Of a stretch of 64,000 nt of DNA, positions 35,017 to 44,205 are shown in pieces; the stretch's first letter is position 1; each line of letters starts with the position of its first letter. The position numbers were made by a program, and so were the translations under genes. The stretch is from Rhodocyclaceae bacterium (GTDB lineage Bacteria; Pseudomonadota; Gammaproteobacteria; Burkholderiales; Rhodocyclaceae). The notes under the pieces were generated by a model. That model was not told the origin of the DNA. It saw only the letters and a program-made list of their open reading frames with translations, and made no database searches. The stretch covers positions 62,001 through 126,000 of the forward strand of contig JAHDYG010000002.1 in NCBI GenBank assembly GCA_023383815.1, read 5' to 3'.

Positions 35017-38000
35017 TCAATCGGGCAGGTGCGCCGTGAGCCAGGCGTCGACGTGGTCTTCCAGAAGGAATCCACGGGTGACCCAGTCGCGCATCGCCTG
35101 ACCTTCCTGCGCCGCAGCGCCGGGGTCGTGGATCCGCGCCCGGAGTGCTTCGAGCCATGCACGCGCCTCGTTCGGAACCCGGCAGGCGGGCGAATCACGA
35201 TACGGGTCGATGTCGGTGCAGATCACCGGGATGCCCAGAACGCCGTACTCGAGCAACCTGAGGTTGCTCTTGGCGCGGTTGAACGGAATCTGTTCCAGCG
35301 GCGCGACGGCGAGTTCGAGATTCAGGGCTGCGAGCCGCGCCGGATAGTCGGCGATCGGGCCGAAGGGATGAAACTCCTTCAGAAACGGGCGGAGGTTGTC
35401 CGGGCACATCCCCATGAACACCCAGTCGATTTCGTGTGCAGTCGCGGCAATGACGTCGGCAAGGATCTGCAGATCGCCTTCATGGGCTGTGCCGCCCGCC
35501 CAGCCGACCCGTGGCCGCGGTGAAGTACAACGTTGGGTCGGGAGCTTGAGCCAGCGCTCGCCTTCGAGCCGGTTCGGGACCACGCGCACTTCGCGTGCGA
35601 GATGGCCGTACCGTTCGGCGAGATAGTCGGTGCTGACCACGAGCCGGTCGAACTCGCGCAGCATCCGGGCGAGGTGGCTGCGCGCATCGGCCGGCACACC
35701 GAGGCGGAGCGAACTGCGCTGCGGCATGTCGGTGACGAGGTCGTCGAGTTCGTATACGCGGAAGGTCTGCTTCAGGAACGATCGCATCTGCTGGATGATC
35801 CGCAGTTGCGGATCTCCGAGCCACTGGTGGATCAGCACGACGTCCGGCGCATGACGGGCCAGATCCGCCACCGTGGGGAGCTCGGGTGCATCGAGCGTCG
35901 GTGAATAGACGCACGCCTGCGCGCGTGCCGCCTTCCGGGCTGCGGTCAGCGGCTGTACCACGCGGATATCCCCCTGGGCGCTGCGCACCGGAAAGGCGAG
36001 GATGCGCGGCGTGGTGTCCGGCAGGACATGCCAGCCCGGCACGAGGCTCGTCTCGATCCGGGCATCGACGCCGCGCCGGTCCAGATGCAGGCTCCAGAAG
36101 CGCGAGGAGGCAAAATCGTCGAACCAGCGATCGAGCGTGGTCTGCTGCGCTCGCAGTTCCGCCGTGCGTCGTTCCGAGGCTCCGACCGGATCCGCATCCT
36201 GCGGCGCAAGGCAGGATCCGCCCAGGCGCGCAAGCTGGACGCCGGAGGCGACGACGCAGCGCCCACCCTGCTGTCGCGCGAGCCGCAGGCAGAAATCCAG
36301 TTCGGCACAAGTGGCCATCTCCAGCGATTCGTCCATGCCGCCTGCGGCGATCAGATCTGTTTTGCGCAGCGCAAGGCAGGCTGACGACACCGCAGCGACC
36401 GTCCGGTCGACCCGCAGGAGGTCGAGATAGCCGGGCTCGTCGGAAAAACGACGACCGCGGTGCGTGCTGTCGATGAACCCGCCGAGCCCGGGAAGGTAGC
36501 CCGCATGGTCGATTGCACCCTCCGGCGGGGTTACGAGTACCGCACCCGCGCACGCAACGCCGGGACGTGCGGCATGACTGACGAGCCGGTTCAGCCAGTC
36601 TGGCTGAATCGCGCGAACATCATCCGCGAGCAGGACGAGAAACTCGCCGTGGGCGGCCTGCGCTGCGGCGTTGGCGAAGCGGGCCAGGTGAAATGCGCCT
36701 TCGAGCGTGACGCTGCGTAGCGGAACGCCGGTGCCGGCGAGAAGCCGTGCGAGGCACGCCTGGGTGTCGGCTTCCTGCGATGCTCCGTCCACGATCAGGA
36801 TCTCGTAGTCGGGGTAGTGCGTCGAAGCCAGGAGGTGGTGCACGCACGCTTCGAGGTACTCGGGTTTGTCCCGGCTGGGTACCGCGATCGTCACCGAGGG
36901 TGGCGTACGCAAGCTGCGATCGATGCGCCAGGTTGTCGCCGAGGTTGTCCCGACCTTGCCCTCGATGCCGCGACGAAGAAGGGCGCGCTCGACAGCGGCG
37001 GCGCACGCCGGCGCATGCCCGTCATGCTGCATCACCTCGGGCAGGCTCAGCAGCGGCTCGGCGAGGTGCCCGATCCGGCGTGCGGTGCCGGCGGTCTCGT
37101 CGAGTCGCAGCGCCAGATCGTACCAGGGGCGCACCGGGTCCGGACCCGCCCCCCCAGCGTCGGACCACGCTTGCGCGTGCACGCACAGTGGACCGAGCAG
37201 ATCCGCGCAGAGCAGCCACTCGGGGTCGAAATCAGGCTTGAAGCGCGGCTGTCTGCGGATCTGCCGTGCATCGATGGAATCGGAGTCGAAGTACCACGCG
37301 AGCGGACCGCTTGCGGGTGAGGTGTTGATCTGGTGGGCGATGCGCATCAGGCACATCGGGTCCAGCACGGCACCCGCGGGCAGTTCCAGGATCCAGTCGC
37401 AGCGGCGCGACAGGACCAGCAGGTTGAGCGTGGCGGCCGCCTGGTCCATCGAGCCGATCTCGTGCCAGCCGACCGCGTCCAGCGCCAGGAAGGCCTCACC
37501 CGGGGCCGGAAAGGTCGCAACGATGTCGACCTGCCAGTTTCCGTAGAGCTGATAGTTCAGGCTCTCCAGCGTGTCCGCCAGGCGCGCCGACTCGGCGGGG
37601 GTCACCCGCAACAGCAGGTGGATGCGGGGCGTGACCGACCAGCTGCGGGCGATGATCTCGGCAAAGATCGCGCCGTCGGACGCCTCGATCGCCCGTGCAC
37701 TCATCCAGCGGTGATAGGCCGCATCGCCAGGCGAGGCAGGGGTGTCGCGGTCCTCCGCGACCTCGGGGCCGGTCGGCCGGTCGAGATCCAGGATCCGCGC
37801 CGGCCCGGCGACGGTGAGCTTCATGTCGGTGAGCCGGACGGCGATGCTGCTGCCCGTCGCCTCGGCGAGAAATGCGTTTTCGTGCTCAAGCCAGCCGGGG
37901 ATCGACTGTGGATCGACCCGCAATCCGATGCGCGCACAGACTCCGGCGAGGACTTCCTCGACCGTGATCGTTTCCAGAGCCGCAGGCCCTGCTCCGTGGG

Positions 38001-39450
38001 CGACCGTCTGCATGATCGCGCGGACGAGGACCCACCCGGCCGGGATCTCGGTCGCCATCTCCCATTCCTCGTCGATCTCGACCGGGCCGCACGCGGTCTG
38101 CACCAGATTGAACGGCGTGCAATCGACCTTGCTCCCCGGAAGCCACCAGGCCTCCAGCGTGGCGCCATCGGCGTCCGGCGCTCGCCGTGCCTGCGCAAGC
38201 AGGTGCCGGGCATAGGGTTCGAAGGCCCGGCACAGGGACTCGAACGGAGTGGAATGGAGCTTGGCCTTCTGCACGGCCCACGCCATCAGCCGGCCCTGCA
38301 CATAGTCCGCGCGTTCGCAGATCCGGTGCCGGAGCGCGGCCGTCGTGCGATCCGTTTCCTCGCTGCAAGAATCGAGTGCGCGCTTTCTCACCTCGATCGT
38401 GGTGTCGGGCCGCGCCTCGAACGAGGTTTCGGTCCGGTATCCGGTGCGGCGGTGGACAGAGTACGTCCAGGCGAGCGTGGCGGGAGCGGGGGTGGCCGGT
38501 GTGGTCGAGGGGCTCGCGAGGATCAGGAAGGAATTGGCGAAATCACGCAGCACGCCGTTGTCTTCGAGGGATCGTGCCGCGAGCTGCTCGGAGAAGAGCC
38601 GGTTGCTTCGCCCGCCGTAGTCGCGGGAATCGGTCCGGAGCAGCAGGTCTGAGACCGCGAAACCTTCGTGTGCGAACCCGGCTTCATTGACGATCACCGT
38701 CGGCAGCTTGTAGTCGGGAAACGCGTACATGAAATCGATCCGGCCAAAGCCGGCCGCGGCGAGACGGGCCTCCAGTTCGGCACGGCCGAAGGTGATGACG
38801 GCCTTTTCACCATACAGATCGTTGATGCCGTAGAACGGTTTGCCGACGTGATCCTCGCCACAGCCGTTGAAATACTTCAAACCCAGACGGTTCTCGATCG
38901 CCAGCACGAGGCGGCCACCCGGCTTCAGGTAGCGCATGGCCTGCTTGAGATAGGTCAGGACCGGGTCCGCGCCGGGGGCAAAGGTCGGTGAGTATTCGAG
39001 CACCCCGATCAGCGTGACCCAGTCGTAGCGCTCTTCCGATTCGAACGCGACCAGATCTTCGAGCAACACCCGGACGTTGGGCAGATCGCGGCACCGTGCG
39101 GCGCTGATCGATGCGCGCGGCACCCCTCCTTCGACTGCCGTCACGTCCAGGCCGCACTCGCCCAGATAGCGGGTGATTGCGCCGCAGCCGCATCCGAGTT
39201 CAAGAATGGATTCCCCGGCCCGGAACGGAATCGGCCGCAACAGGCAATGGCGTTGCGGCGTCAGATGGTACTGGCTGCGCCAGTCGGTGATCTGCGCGCT
39301 CAGCTCCGTGGAAAAGACGCTCGGATCGGAAGCGTTGCGGACCGTTTCGAGCAGCTCGCGCTCGAACGCCTGGCCGTCCGAGTAGGCGATGCCCTGGAAA
39401 TCCGGACGGTGCCAGAAACCGTATTCCGCATTGCGCAAGTATGGGTTCAT
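35017..39450 (-). CDS. Giant fusion: methyltransferase plus tandem glycosyltransferase domains
   Basis: Start at ATG 39450 (GAGG site), giving 1477 residues. Order: class I methyltransferase (SILELGCGCGAITRYLG, about 81-97); an unassigned region (about 230-600); a degenerate GT2-like module (LESLNYQLYGNWQVDIVATF, from about 600); a canonical GT2 (SVTIAVPSRDKPEYLEACV, VLLADDVR; about 850-1060); and a GT-B-like domain (VGWAGGTAHEGDLQILADVI; about 1160-1477). It is divergent from maf and upstream of the flagellins, so it probably builds or attaches a flagellin glycan of several methylated sugars. No membrane segments seen. Confidence 0.85.
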   Translation of the reverse strand: MNPYLRNAEYGFWHRPDFQGIAYSDGQAFERELLETVRNASDPSVFSTELSAQITDWRSQYHLTPQRHCLLRPIPFRAGESILELGCGCGAITRYLGECGLDVTAVEGGVPRASISAARCRDLPNVRVLLEDLVAFESEERYDWVTLIGVLEYSPTFAPGADPVLTYLKQAMRYLKPGGRLVLAIENRLGLKYFNGCGEDHVGKPFYGINDLYGEKAVITFGRAELEARLAAAGFGRIDFMYAFPDYKLPTVIVNEAGFAHEGFAVSDLLLRTDSRDYGGRSNRLFSEQLAARSLEDNGVLRDFANSFLILASPSTTPATPAPATLAWTYSVHRRTGYRTETSFEARPDTTIEVRKRALDSCSEETDRTTAALRHRICERADYVQGRLMAWAVQKAKLHSTPFESLCRAFEPYARHLLAQARRAPDADGATLEAWWLPGSKVDCTPFNLVQTACGPVEIDEEWEMATEIPAGWVLVRAIMQTVAHGAGPAALETITVEEVLAGVCARIGLRVDPQSIPGWLEHENAFLAEATGSSIAVRLTDMKLTVAGPARILDLDRPTGPEVAEDRDTPASPGDAAYHRWMSARAIEASDGAIFAEIIARSWSVTPRIHLLLRVTPAESARLADTLESLNYQLYGNWQVDIVATFPAPGEAFLALDAVGWHEIGSMDQAAATLNLLVLSRRCDWILELPAGAVLDPMCLMRIAHQINTSPASGPLAWYFDSDSIDARQIRRQPRFKPDFDPEWLLCADLLGPLCVHAQAWSDAGGAGPDPVRPWYDLALRLDETAGTARRIGHLAEPLLSLPEVMQHDGHAPACAAAVERALLRRGIEGKVGTTSATTWRIDRSLRTPPSVTIAVPSRDKPEYLEACVHHLLASTHYPDYEILIVDGASQEADTQACLARLLAGTGVPLRSVTLEGAFHLARFANAAAQAAHGEFLVLLADDVRAIQPDWLNRLVSHAARPGVACAGAVLVTPPEGAIDHAGYLPGLGGFIDSTHRGRRFSDEPGYLDLLRVDRTVAAVSSACLALRKTDLIAAGGMDESLEMATCAELDFCLRLARQQGGRCVVASGVQLARLGGSCLAPQDADPVGASERRTAELRAQQTTLDRWFDDFASSRFWSLHLDRRGVDARIETSLVPGWHVLPDTTPRILAFPVRSAQGDIRVVQPLTAARKAARAQACVYSPTLDAPELPTVADLARHAPDVVLIHQWLGDPQLRIIQQMRSFLKQTFRVYELDDLVTDMPQRSSLRLGVPADARSHLARMLREFDRLVVSTDYLAERYGHLAREVRVVPNRLEGERWLKLPTQRCTSPRPRVGWAGGTAHEGDLQILADVIAATAHEIDWVFMGMCPDNLRPFLKEFHPFGPIADYPARLAALNLELAVAPLEQIPFNRAKSNLRLLEYGVLGIPVICTDIDPYRDSPACRVPNEARAWLEALRARIHDPGAAAQEGQAMRDWVTRGFLLEDHVDAWLTAHLPD

Positions 39451-39514
39451 CGGAAACCTCTTCGTCGTTGCCACCAATCTCGATATCCAGCCGGGATGGC
39501 CGTCCGGGCTGCGA

Positions 39515-39552
39515 TTGACTCGCCGAACGGCCTCATGCATAGTCGTTCGGCG
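39515..39552 (+). promoter_or_regulatory. Sigma-70-like promoter with overlapping inverted repeat before maf
   Basis: TTGACT, 17 bases, CATAGT gives a reasonable housekeeping promoter. A nine-base perfect inverted repeat, CGCCGAACG (39521-39529) and CGTTCGGCG (39544-39552), brackets the -10 element with a 14-base spacer, like a repressor operator or a leader hairpin. It lies in the 39451-39725 gap between the giant transferase and maf. Confidence 0.5.
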
Positions 39553-39725
39553 GGTCCGGGCCGCCGCGGCGGCATGTGCCGGGGCCCCGGCTGCGCCGGA
39601 TCGAAGGGCCACCGACCCGTATCATGCCTGTCGGGGAATGGATTTGCCTAGCATGCTTGTACCGTGCGAATGCGCAGGGTCCGATGCGCCAGCCGTCCTC
39701 GCCGGATGCCGAAACGCAGGATGCG

Positions 39726-41018
39726 ATGAACGAAGTCTTCGAGAAGAACGCCGGAATCGTCCGGGAGCGTTGGCCGGGCTTGCATGAACGTCTCGTGGCG
39801 CTGGATGTGGGGCGCGTCCCCGCGACCCTGACCGAGGGCATTTCCTCGACCTTGAGCGTCCACGGCATCCAGCTTTCCAGCCGTCACGATCGGCGTCGCG
39901 AGGCCGAAATCCAGGCGTGCGATCTTCCGCACGACGCGCACGAGATCTGGCTCTATGGCGCGGGACTCGGAGATCTCCCGCGCTTGTTGCTGGAGCGCGC
40001 TGGCCTGGTACGCCTTCATGTCCGGTTGCTGAACGAGACGATCTTCGCGCTCGTGCTCCATGTGCTCGACCAGAGCGACTGGCTGGCTGATCCGCGGGTC
40101 GATCTGGCGGGCGCTGCGGATGACGGCCAGATCCGCTCGCCTTTCTTCGCACAACCGCCCGAACTCGTTCTCGCTGACGAGCGCAATGCGAGGATGCGCG
40201 ACCAGGTGCAGGCCGAAATCGAACGGCTCTTTGCAAACCGCTGGCTGCACAACCACGATCCCTACCGATTGCAGCGCGGTGAGCGCAACCGCGAGTTCTG
40301 GACCCGCGACCCCGATGTCTCGGAACTCTTCGAGCGCGGCACCGACGAGATCTTCCTGCTCGCCTCGGGGCCCACACTGGCACGGCACTATGACTTCCTG
40401 CGCGAAGTGGCCGCGCGGGACACACGCCCGCTCTTCATCTGCGCGGACACCGCCTGGAAGCCGCTCGCCGGGCACGGCATCGCGGCCGACATTGTCGTGA
40501 GCCTGGACGAGCGCATCACGATGGATCACTTTCCTGGCGAGGTTCCGCCGTCTACATGCCTGGTCTATTTTCCGTTTGCCCAGACCGCCCTCCTGAAGAA
40601 CTGGCCGGGGCCGCGCTACGTGGCCTTCTCGGGCGATTCGCTGCTCGACGGGTACAGGAAGGAGGCGCCGCACCGGACCATTCTGTACGCCAGCGGCAGC
40701 GTGCTGCATCCGGCGGCGGATCTGGCGGTGCGGATGGGGGCTTGCAAGATCCGGCTCTTCGGCGCCGATTTTTCGTTTCCCGACCAGAAAACCCATAGCG
40801 GCTGGGACGATCACGCACTGACCGGAGCGGCTGCGCCGGTGAAACACTGGATCATGAACGGCGACGGCGAGCGGGTCGGAACCCAGCCGAATTTCCGCGC
40901 CTATCTCTACCACCTGGAGGCATTCATCGCCCGCCATCCCGAAGTCCGTTTCATCAACACCTCGCGCGCCGGCGCGAAGATCGAAGGTGCGTATTACGAT
41001 CCGGAGTACTGCAGGTGA
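39726..41018 (+). CDS. maf: Maf-type motility-associated glycosyltransferase
   Basis: Protein of 430 residues from ATG 39726 (MNEVFEKN); ATG 39684 is an alternative. The Maf core is clear: IFLLASGPTLARHYDFL, PLFICADTAWKPLAGHGIAA, DIVVSLDE, and ASGSVLHPAADLAVRMGACK with LFGADFSF. Maf proteins transfer nonulosonic acids such as pseudaminic acid from CMP donors to Ser/Thr of flagellin. The next genes are pseF, pseG and pseI, so the donor is probably a CMP-pseudaminic acid derivative. Confidence 0.93.
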   Translation: MNEVFEKNAGIVRERWPGLHERLVALDVGRVPATLTEGISSTLSVHGIQLSSRHDRRREAEIQACDLPHDAHEIWLYGAGLGDLPRLLLERAGLVRLHVRLLNETIFALVLHVLDQSDWLADPRVDLAGAADDGQIRSPFFAQPPELVLADERNARMRDQVQAEIERLFANRWLHNHDPYRLQRGERNREFWTRDPDVSELFERGTDEIFLLASGPTLARHYDFLREVAARDTRPLFICADTAWKPLAGHGIAADIVVSLDERITMDHFPGEVPPSTCLVYFPFAQTALLKNWPGPRYVAFSGDSLLDGYRKEAPHRTILYASGSVLHPAADLAVRMGACKIRLFGADFSFPDQKTHSGWDDHALTGAAAPVKHWIMNGDGERVGTQPNFRAYLYHLEAFIARHPEVRFINTSRAGAKIEGAYYDPEYCR

Positions 41019-41323
41019 GCGGGGAAAAACTGCCTTCCGAAGGCTGGCAGCACAGGGCGCGCGTCGTTGAACTGGCTGCGCTGTTCCGTCGCGGTTTTGC
41101 CGTCGAGGCCGCGCTGGCGCTGACCGATCTGCTGCCGAAGGTCGTCGCCGACGGTGGCCGGCTCGACGTGCGCGGCCAGGATGAGTTGCAGATCGTGTTG
41201 AAGAACCTGCTCGCGAGCCAGGAGCGGCATGACTGGCTCGGGCTCGCCGACGATCTCGAATACGAACTGGTGTCGCTGTTCGAGCCGGCCGGGGCCGAAC
41301 GAGCGCCGGGAAGCGCGGCGTGA
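41015..41323 (+). CDS. Small uncharacterised protein in flagellin glycosylation operon
   Basis: GTG start overlapping the maf stop (GTGA); its own stop overlaps pseF. Encodes 102 mostly helical, acidic residues (ELAALFRRGFAVEAALALTD, LQIVLKNLLASQERHDWLGL). I do not recognise the family. Tight coupling on both sides and codon use like its neighbours make it a real gene, perhaps an accessory to Maf or pseudaminic acid enzymes. Confidence 0.75.
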   Translation: MSGEKLPSEGWQHRARVVELAALFRRGFAVEAALALTDLLPKVVADGGRLDVRGQDELQIVLKNLLASQERHDWLGLADDLEYELVSLFEPAGAERAPGSAA

Positions 41324-42087
41324 AGGCGGTTGCCGTGATCCCCGCGCGCGGCGGCAGCAAGCGCATCCCGCGCAAGAACATCCGTCTCTTCGATGGGATT
41401 CCGCTGATCGCCCATTCGATCCGCAGGGCGATCGCCAGCGGCTGTTTCGAACGCATCCTGGTGTCGACCGACGACCCCGAGATCGCCGGGCATGCCCGAA
41501 GGGAGGGGGCCGAAGTGCCGTTCCAGAGGCCTTCCGAGCTCGCCGACGACCATGCCGGCACAGGTGCCGTCGTGTGCCATGCGCTGGAGTGGCTGGCGAA
41601 CTGTGGCCAGTTGCCCGAACTCGCCTGCTGCCTCTACGCCACTTCGCCGCTCGGGCGCGTCGAAGATCTGCTGCGCGGCCGGGATGCGCTGCTCGCCGCG
41701 CCGGACCGACAGTTCGCATTCTCGGTGACGACCTTCGCCTTCCCGATCCAGCGTGCGCTGCGCCTGACCGCGGCGGGAGGCGTCGAGCCGATGTACCCTG
41801 AGTTCATTGGCCGGCGCTCGCAGGATCTCGAAGAGGCCTACCACGACGCCGGCCAGTTCTACTGGGGACGCTCCGAGGCCTTTCTGCGCGGCGTGCCGAT
41901 GTTCTCGGATGCCGCGATCCCGATCATCCTGCCGCGCCATCGGGTGCAGGACATCGACACCCCCGAGGACTGGGAGCGGGCCGAGTACCTCTACCACGCC
42001 CTGCAGCTTGCGCATCGCGATGGGGGTGAAGGGCGGGCGCAGGAAGCGGGCCTGGACCTGGGCGATGCGCGTCGCGATCCGCGCTGA
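41320..42087 (+). CDS. pseF: Pseudaminic acid cytidylyltransferase PseF
   Basis: CMP-nonulosonate synthetase, 255 residues. It has AVIPARGGSKRIPRKNIR at the N-terminus and ILVSTDDPEIAGHARREGA, as in CMP-sialic acid synthetases. HDAGQFYWGRSEAFL and RVQDIDTPEDWERAEYLY favour PseF. It activates the sugar with CTP for Maf. GTG start overlaps the previous stop; 23-base overlap with pseG. Confidence 0.93.
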   Translation: MKAVAVIPARGGSKRIPRKNIRLFDGIPLIAHSIRRAIASGCFERILVSTDDPEIAGHARREGAEVPFQRPSELADDHAGTGAVVCHALEWLANCGQLPELACCLYATSPLGRVEDLLRGRDALLAAPDRQFAFSVTTFAFPIQRALRLTAAGGVEPMYPEFIGRRSQDLEEAYHDAGQFYWGRSEAFLRGVPMFSDAAIPIILPRHRVQDIDTPEDWERAEYLYHALQLAHRDGGEGRAQEAGLDLGDARRDPR

Positions 42088-43153
42088 TGCTTCGGTGACG
42101 CTGGGCAGCGGCCACGTGGCGCGCTGCCTGGTGCTCGCACGGGCGCTGCGTGCGCGAGGCGCATCGGTCACCTTTCTGGGGCAGGCGCTGCCCGGATCCA
42201 TGGAAGACGAGATCCGGCGCCAGGGTTTTTCCAGCGTCGTCCTGCCAGCCGGAGTGCCGGCGGACGAGGATGCAGCGCGGTGCAAGGCGGCCCTGGCCGA
42301 AGACGTGGACCTTCTCGTCGTCGACCACTACGGGCTGGATGCGGTCTGGGAACGCGCCATGCGCAGCCGCGCGCAAGTCCTGCTGGCGATCGACGATCTG
42401 GCCGACCGGACGCACGAGTGCGACGTGCTGCTCGACCAGAACCTCGCCGCAGACCCCGAGGGGCGCTACCGCGGCAAGCTGCCTGGGCACTGCCGGTGCC
42501 TCCTCGAACCGCGCCACGCGCTGCTCGGCGAAGAATTCGTGCGCCTGGCACCGCAGGCCGCGCTGCGAACCGGTGCGCTGCGGCGGATCCTGATCTTCTT
42601 TGGCGGCGGCGATCCGGACGGGCTGACCGGACGTGCGCTGGCCGAACTCGATGCGGTGGATCCGGCGCTTGCCGGCGACGTCGTGATCGGTGCCGCGAAC
42701 CCGCGCCGCGAAGCGCTGGCCGCGCTGTGCGCTGCGAGTGGGGGGCGTTGGCGCCTGCACGTGCAGACCGGGCACATGGCCGAACTGATGGCTGCGGCCG
42801 ACCTTGCGCTGGGCGCAGGTGGCTTCAGTCACTGGGAGCGCTGCGCGATGGCGCTACCGGCGCTGGTCGTCACGGTGGCTGACAACCAGGTTGCGGCCAC
42901 ACGGATCCTGCACGAGCGCGGCGCCTGCCAGTGGCTGGGCGATGCGGCTACACTGCAGGGAGCGCCGTTCGCGCAGGCGGTGCGCGCCCTGCGTGCGGCG
43001 CCCGAGGCATTGCGCGCGATGAGCCGCGCCGCGCACGAGATCGTGCCGGAGGGGGGCGGCGTGGCGCGGGTGCTGGCGGCCCTGGCACAACTGCCACCGC
43101 TGGCCGCGCTCGACTCACCCTCCGACGACATCGACGGACGAATACCGAGATGA
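42065..43153 (+). CDS. pseG: UDP-sugar hydrolase PseG
   Basis: Start at ATG 42065 within the end of pseF, giving 362 residues. MRVAIRADASVTLGSGHVAR matches the PseG/GT-B start with the catalytic-site GSGHV. LLVVDHYGLDAVWERAM and LGAGGFSHWERCAMALPAL are further PseG motifs. It removes UDP from the 2,4-diacylamino sugar precursor of pseudaminic acid. A C-terminal tail after residue 330 is longer than usual. Confidence 0.92.
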   Translation: MRVAIRADASVTLGSGHVARCLVLARALRARGASVTFLGQALPGSMEDEIRRQGFSSVVLPAGVPADEDAARCKAALAEDVDLLVVDHYGLDAVWERAMRSRAQVLLAIDDLADRTHECDVLLDQNLAADPEGRYRGKLPGHCRCLLEPRHALLGEEFVRLAPQAALRTGALRRILIFFGGGDPDGLTGRALAELDAVDPALAGDVVIGAANPRREALAALCAASGGRWRLHVQTGHMAELMAAADLALGAGGFSHWERCAMALPALVVTVADNQVAATRILHERGACQWLGDAATLQGAPFAQAVRALRAAPEALRAMSRAAHEIVPEGGGVARVLAALAQLPPLAALDSPSDDIDGRIPR

Positions 43154-44205
43154 CCGAGATCCACATCGGAAACCGCCCCATCGGGCCACAGCATCCGCCC
43201 TTCCTGATCGCGGAGATGTCCGGCAACCACGACGGCGAACTGGCGCGCGCACTGGCGATCGTCGATGCCGCCGCCGAGGCCGGTGCGCACGCGATCAAGC
43301 TACAGACCTACACGCCCTCGTGCATGACGCTCGACGTACCGGACGGCGGCTTCTTCATCGATGAAGCGGGCAACCCGTGGCGCGGCCATTCGCTCCACGA
43401 GCTCTACGAAAAGGCGCAGACGCCCTGGGACTGGCATCGTGCCGTGTTCGACCACGCGCACGCGCGGGGTCTCCTCGCCTTCAGCACGCCCTTCAGCATT
43501 GCTGCGGTGGACTTCCTCGAAACCCTGGACGTGCCTTGCTACAAGGTCGCCTCGTTCGAGAACGGCGACCTGCCGCTCATCCGCCGGGTCGCCGCGACCG
43601 GCAAGCCGCTGATCCTGTCGACCGGAACGGCGACGCTCGTCGAACTGGCGCAGGCGGTCGAGGCGGCGCGCTCGGCGGGGTGCCGGGAACTCGTCCTGTT
43701 GAAGTGCACGAGCAACTACCCGGCCGAGCCGCGCGACGCGAACCTGCGCACATTGGCGCATCTGCAGGCACTCTTCGAGTGCGTGGCGGGTCTGTCCGAC
43801 CACACGCTGGGCACCGCCGTCGCGGTTGCCGGCGTGGCGCTCGGCGCGGCGGTGATCGAAAAGCACCTCACGCTCGATCGCGCGAGCGGTGGCGTCGATG
43901 CTGCGTTCTCGCTCGAACCGGAGGAATTCGCGCAACTCGTGCGCGATACGCTGACCGCGTGGCAGGCGCTGGGCCGGGTGCAGTACGGGCCGGCCGAGAG
44001 CGAGCGCGACACCCGCCGCTACCGGCGCAGTCTCTACATCGCGTGCGATCTGGACGAAGGTGCCGAGCTGACGGCGCAGAGCGTGCGCTGCGTGCGGCCG
44101 GCCGGCGGTCTCGCGCCAGGCTACCTCGACGTCGTGCTCGGGCGCAGGGTGCGCCGGGCGGTCGTGCGCGGCACGCCGCTCACCTGGGATCTGATCGGAG
44201 AATGA
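43150..44205 (+). CDS. pseI: Pseudaminic acid synthase PseI
   Basis: Protein of 351 residues starting at an ATGA overlap with pseG. NeuB-like TIM barrel: FLIAEMSGNHDGEL, AIKLQTYTPSCMTLD, FSTPFSIAAVDFLETLDVP, LKCTSNYPAEP and GLSDHTLG, with IEKHLTLDRASGG; the C-terminal antifreeze-like (SAF) domain ends the protein. It condenses PEP with the free 6-deoxy diamino sugar. PseB and PseC, needed earlier in the pathway, are not in this window. Confidence 0.95.
   Translation: MTEIHIGNRPIGPQHPPFLIAEMSGNHDGELARALAIVDAAAEAGAHAIKLQTYTPSCMTLDVPDGGFFIDEAGNPWRGHSLHELYEKAQTPWDWHRAVFDHAHARGLLAFSTPFSIAAVDFLETLDVPCYKVASFENGDLPLIRRVAATGKPLILSTGTATLVELAQAVEAARSAGCRELVLLKCTSNYPAEPRDANLRTLAHLQALFECVAGLSDHTLGTAVAVAGVALGAAVIEKHLTLDRASGGVDAAFSLEPEEFAQLVRDTLTAWQALGRVQYGPAESERDTRRYRRSLYIACDLDEGAELTAQSVRCVRPAGGLAPGYLDVVLGRRVRRAVVRGTPLTWDLIGE

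Noticed and set aside
39648-41561. A 637-codon minus-strand open frame opposite maf and pseF
   Set aside because: maf and pseF motifs on the plus strand are unambiguous; the minus frame shows no domain.
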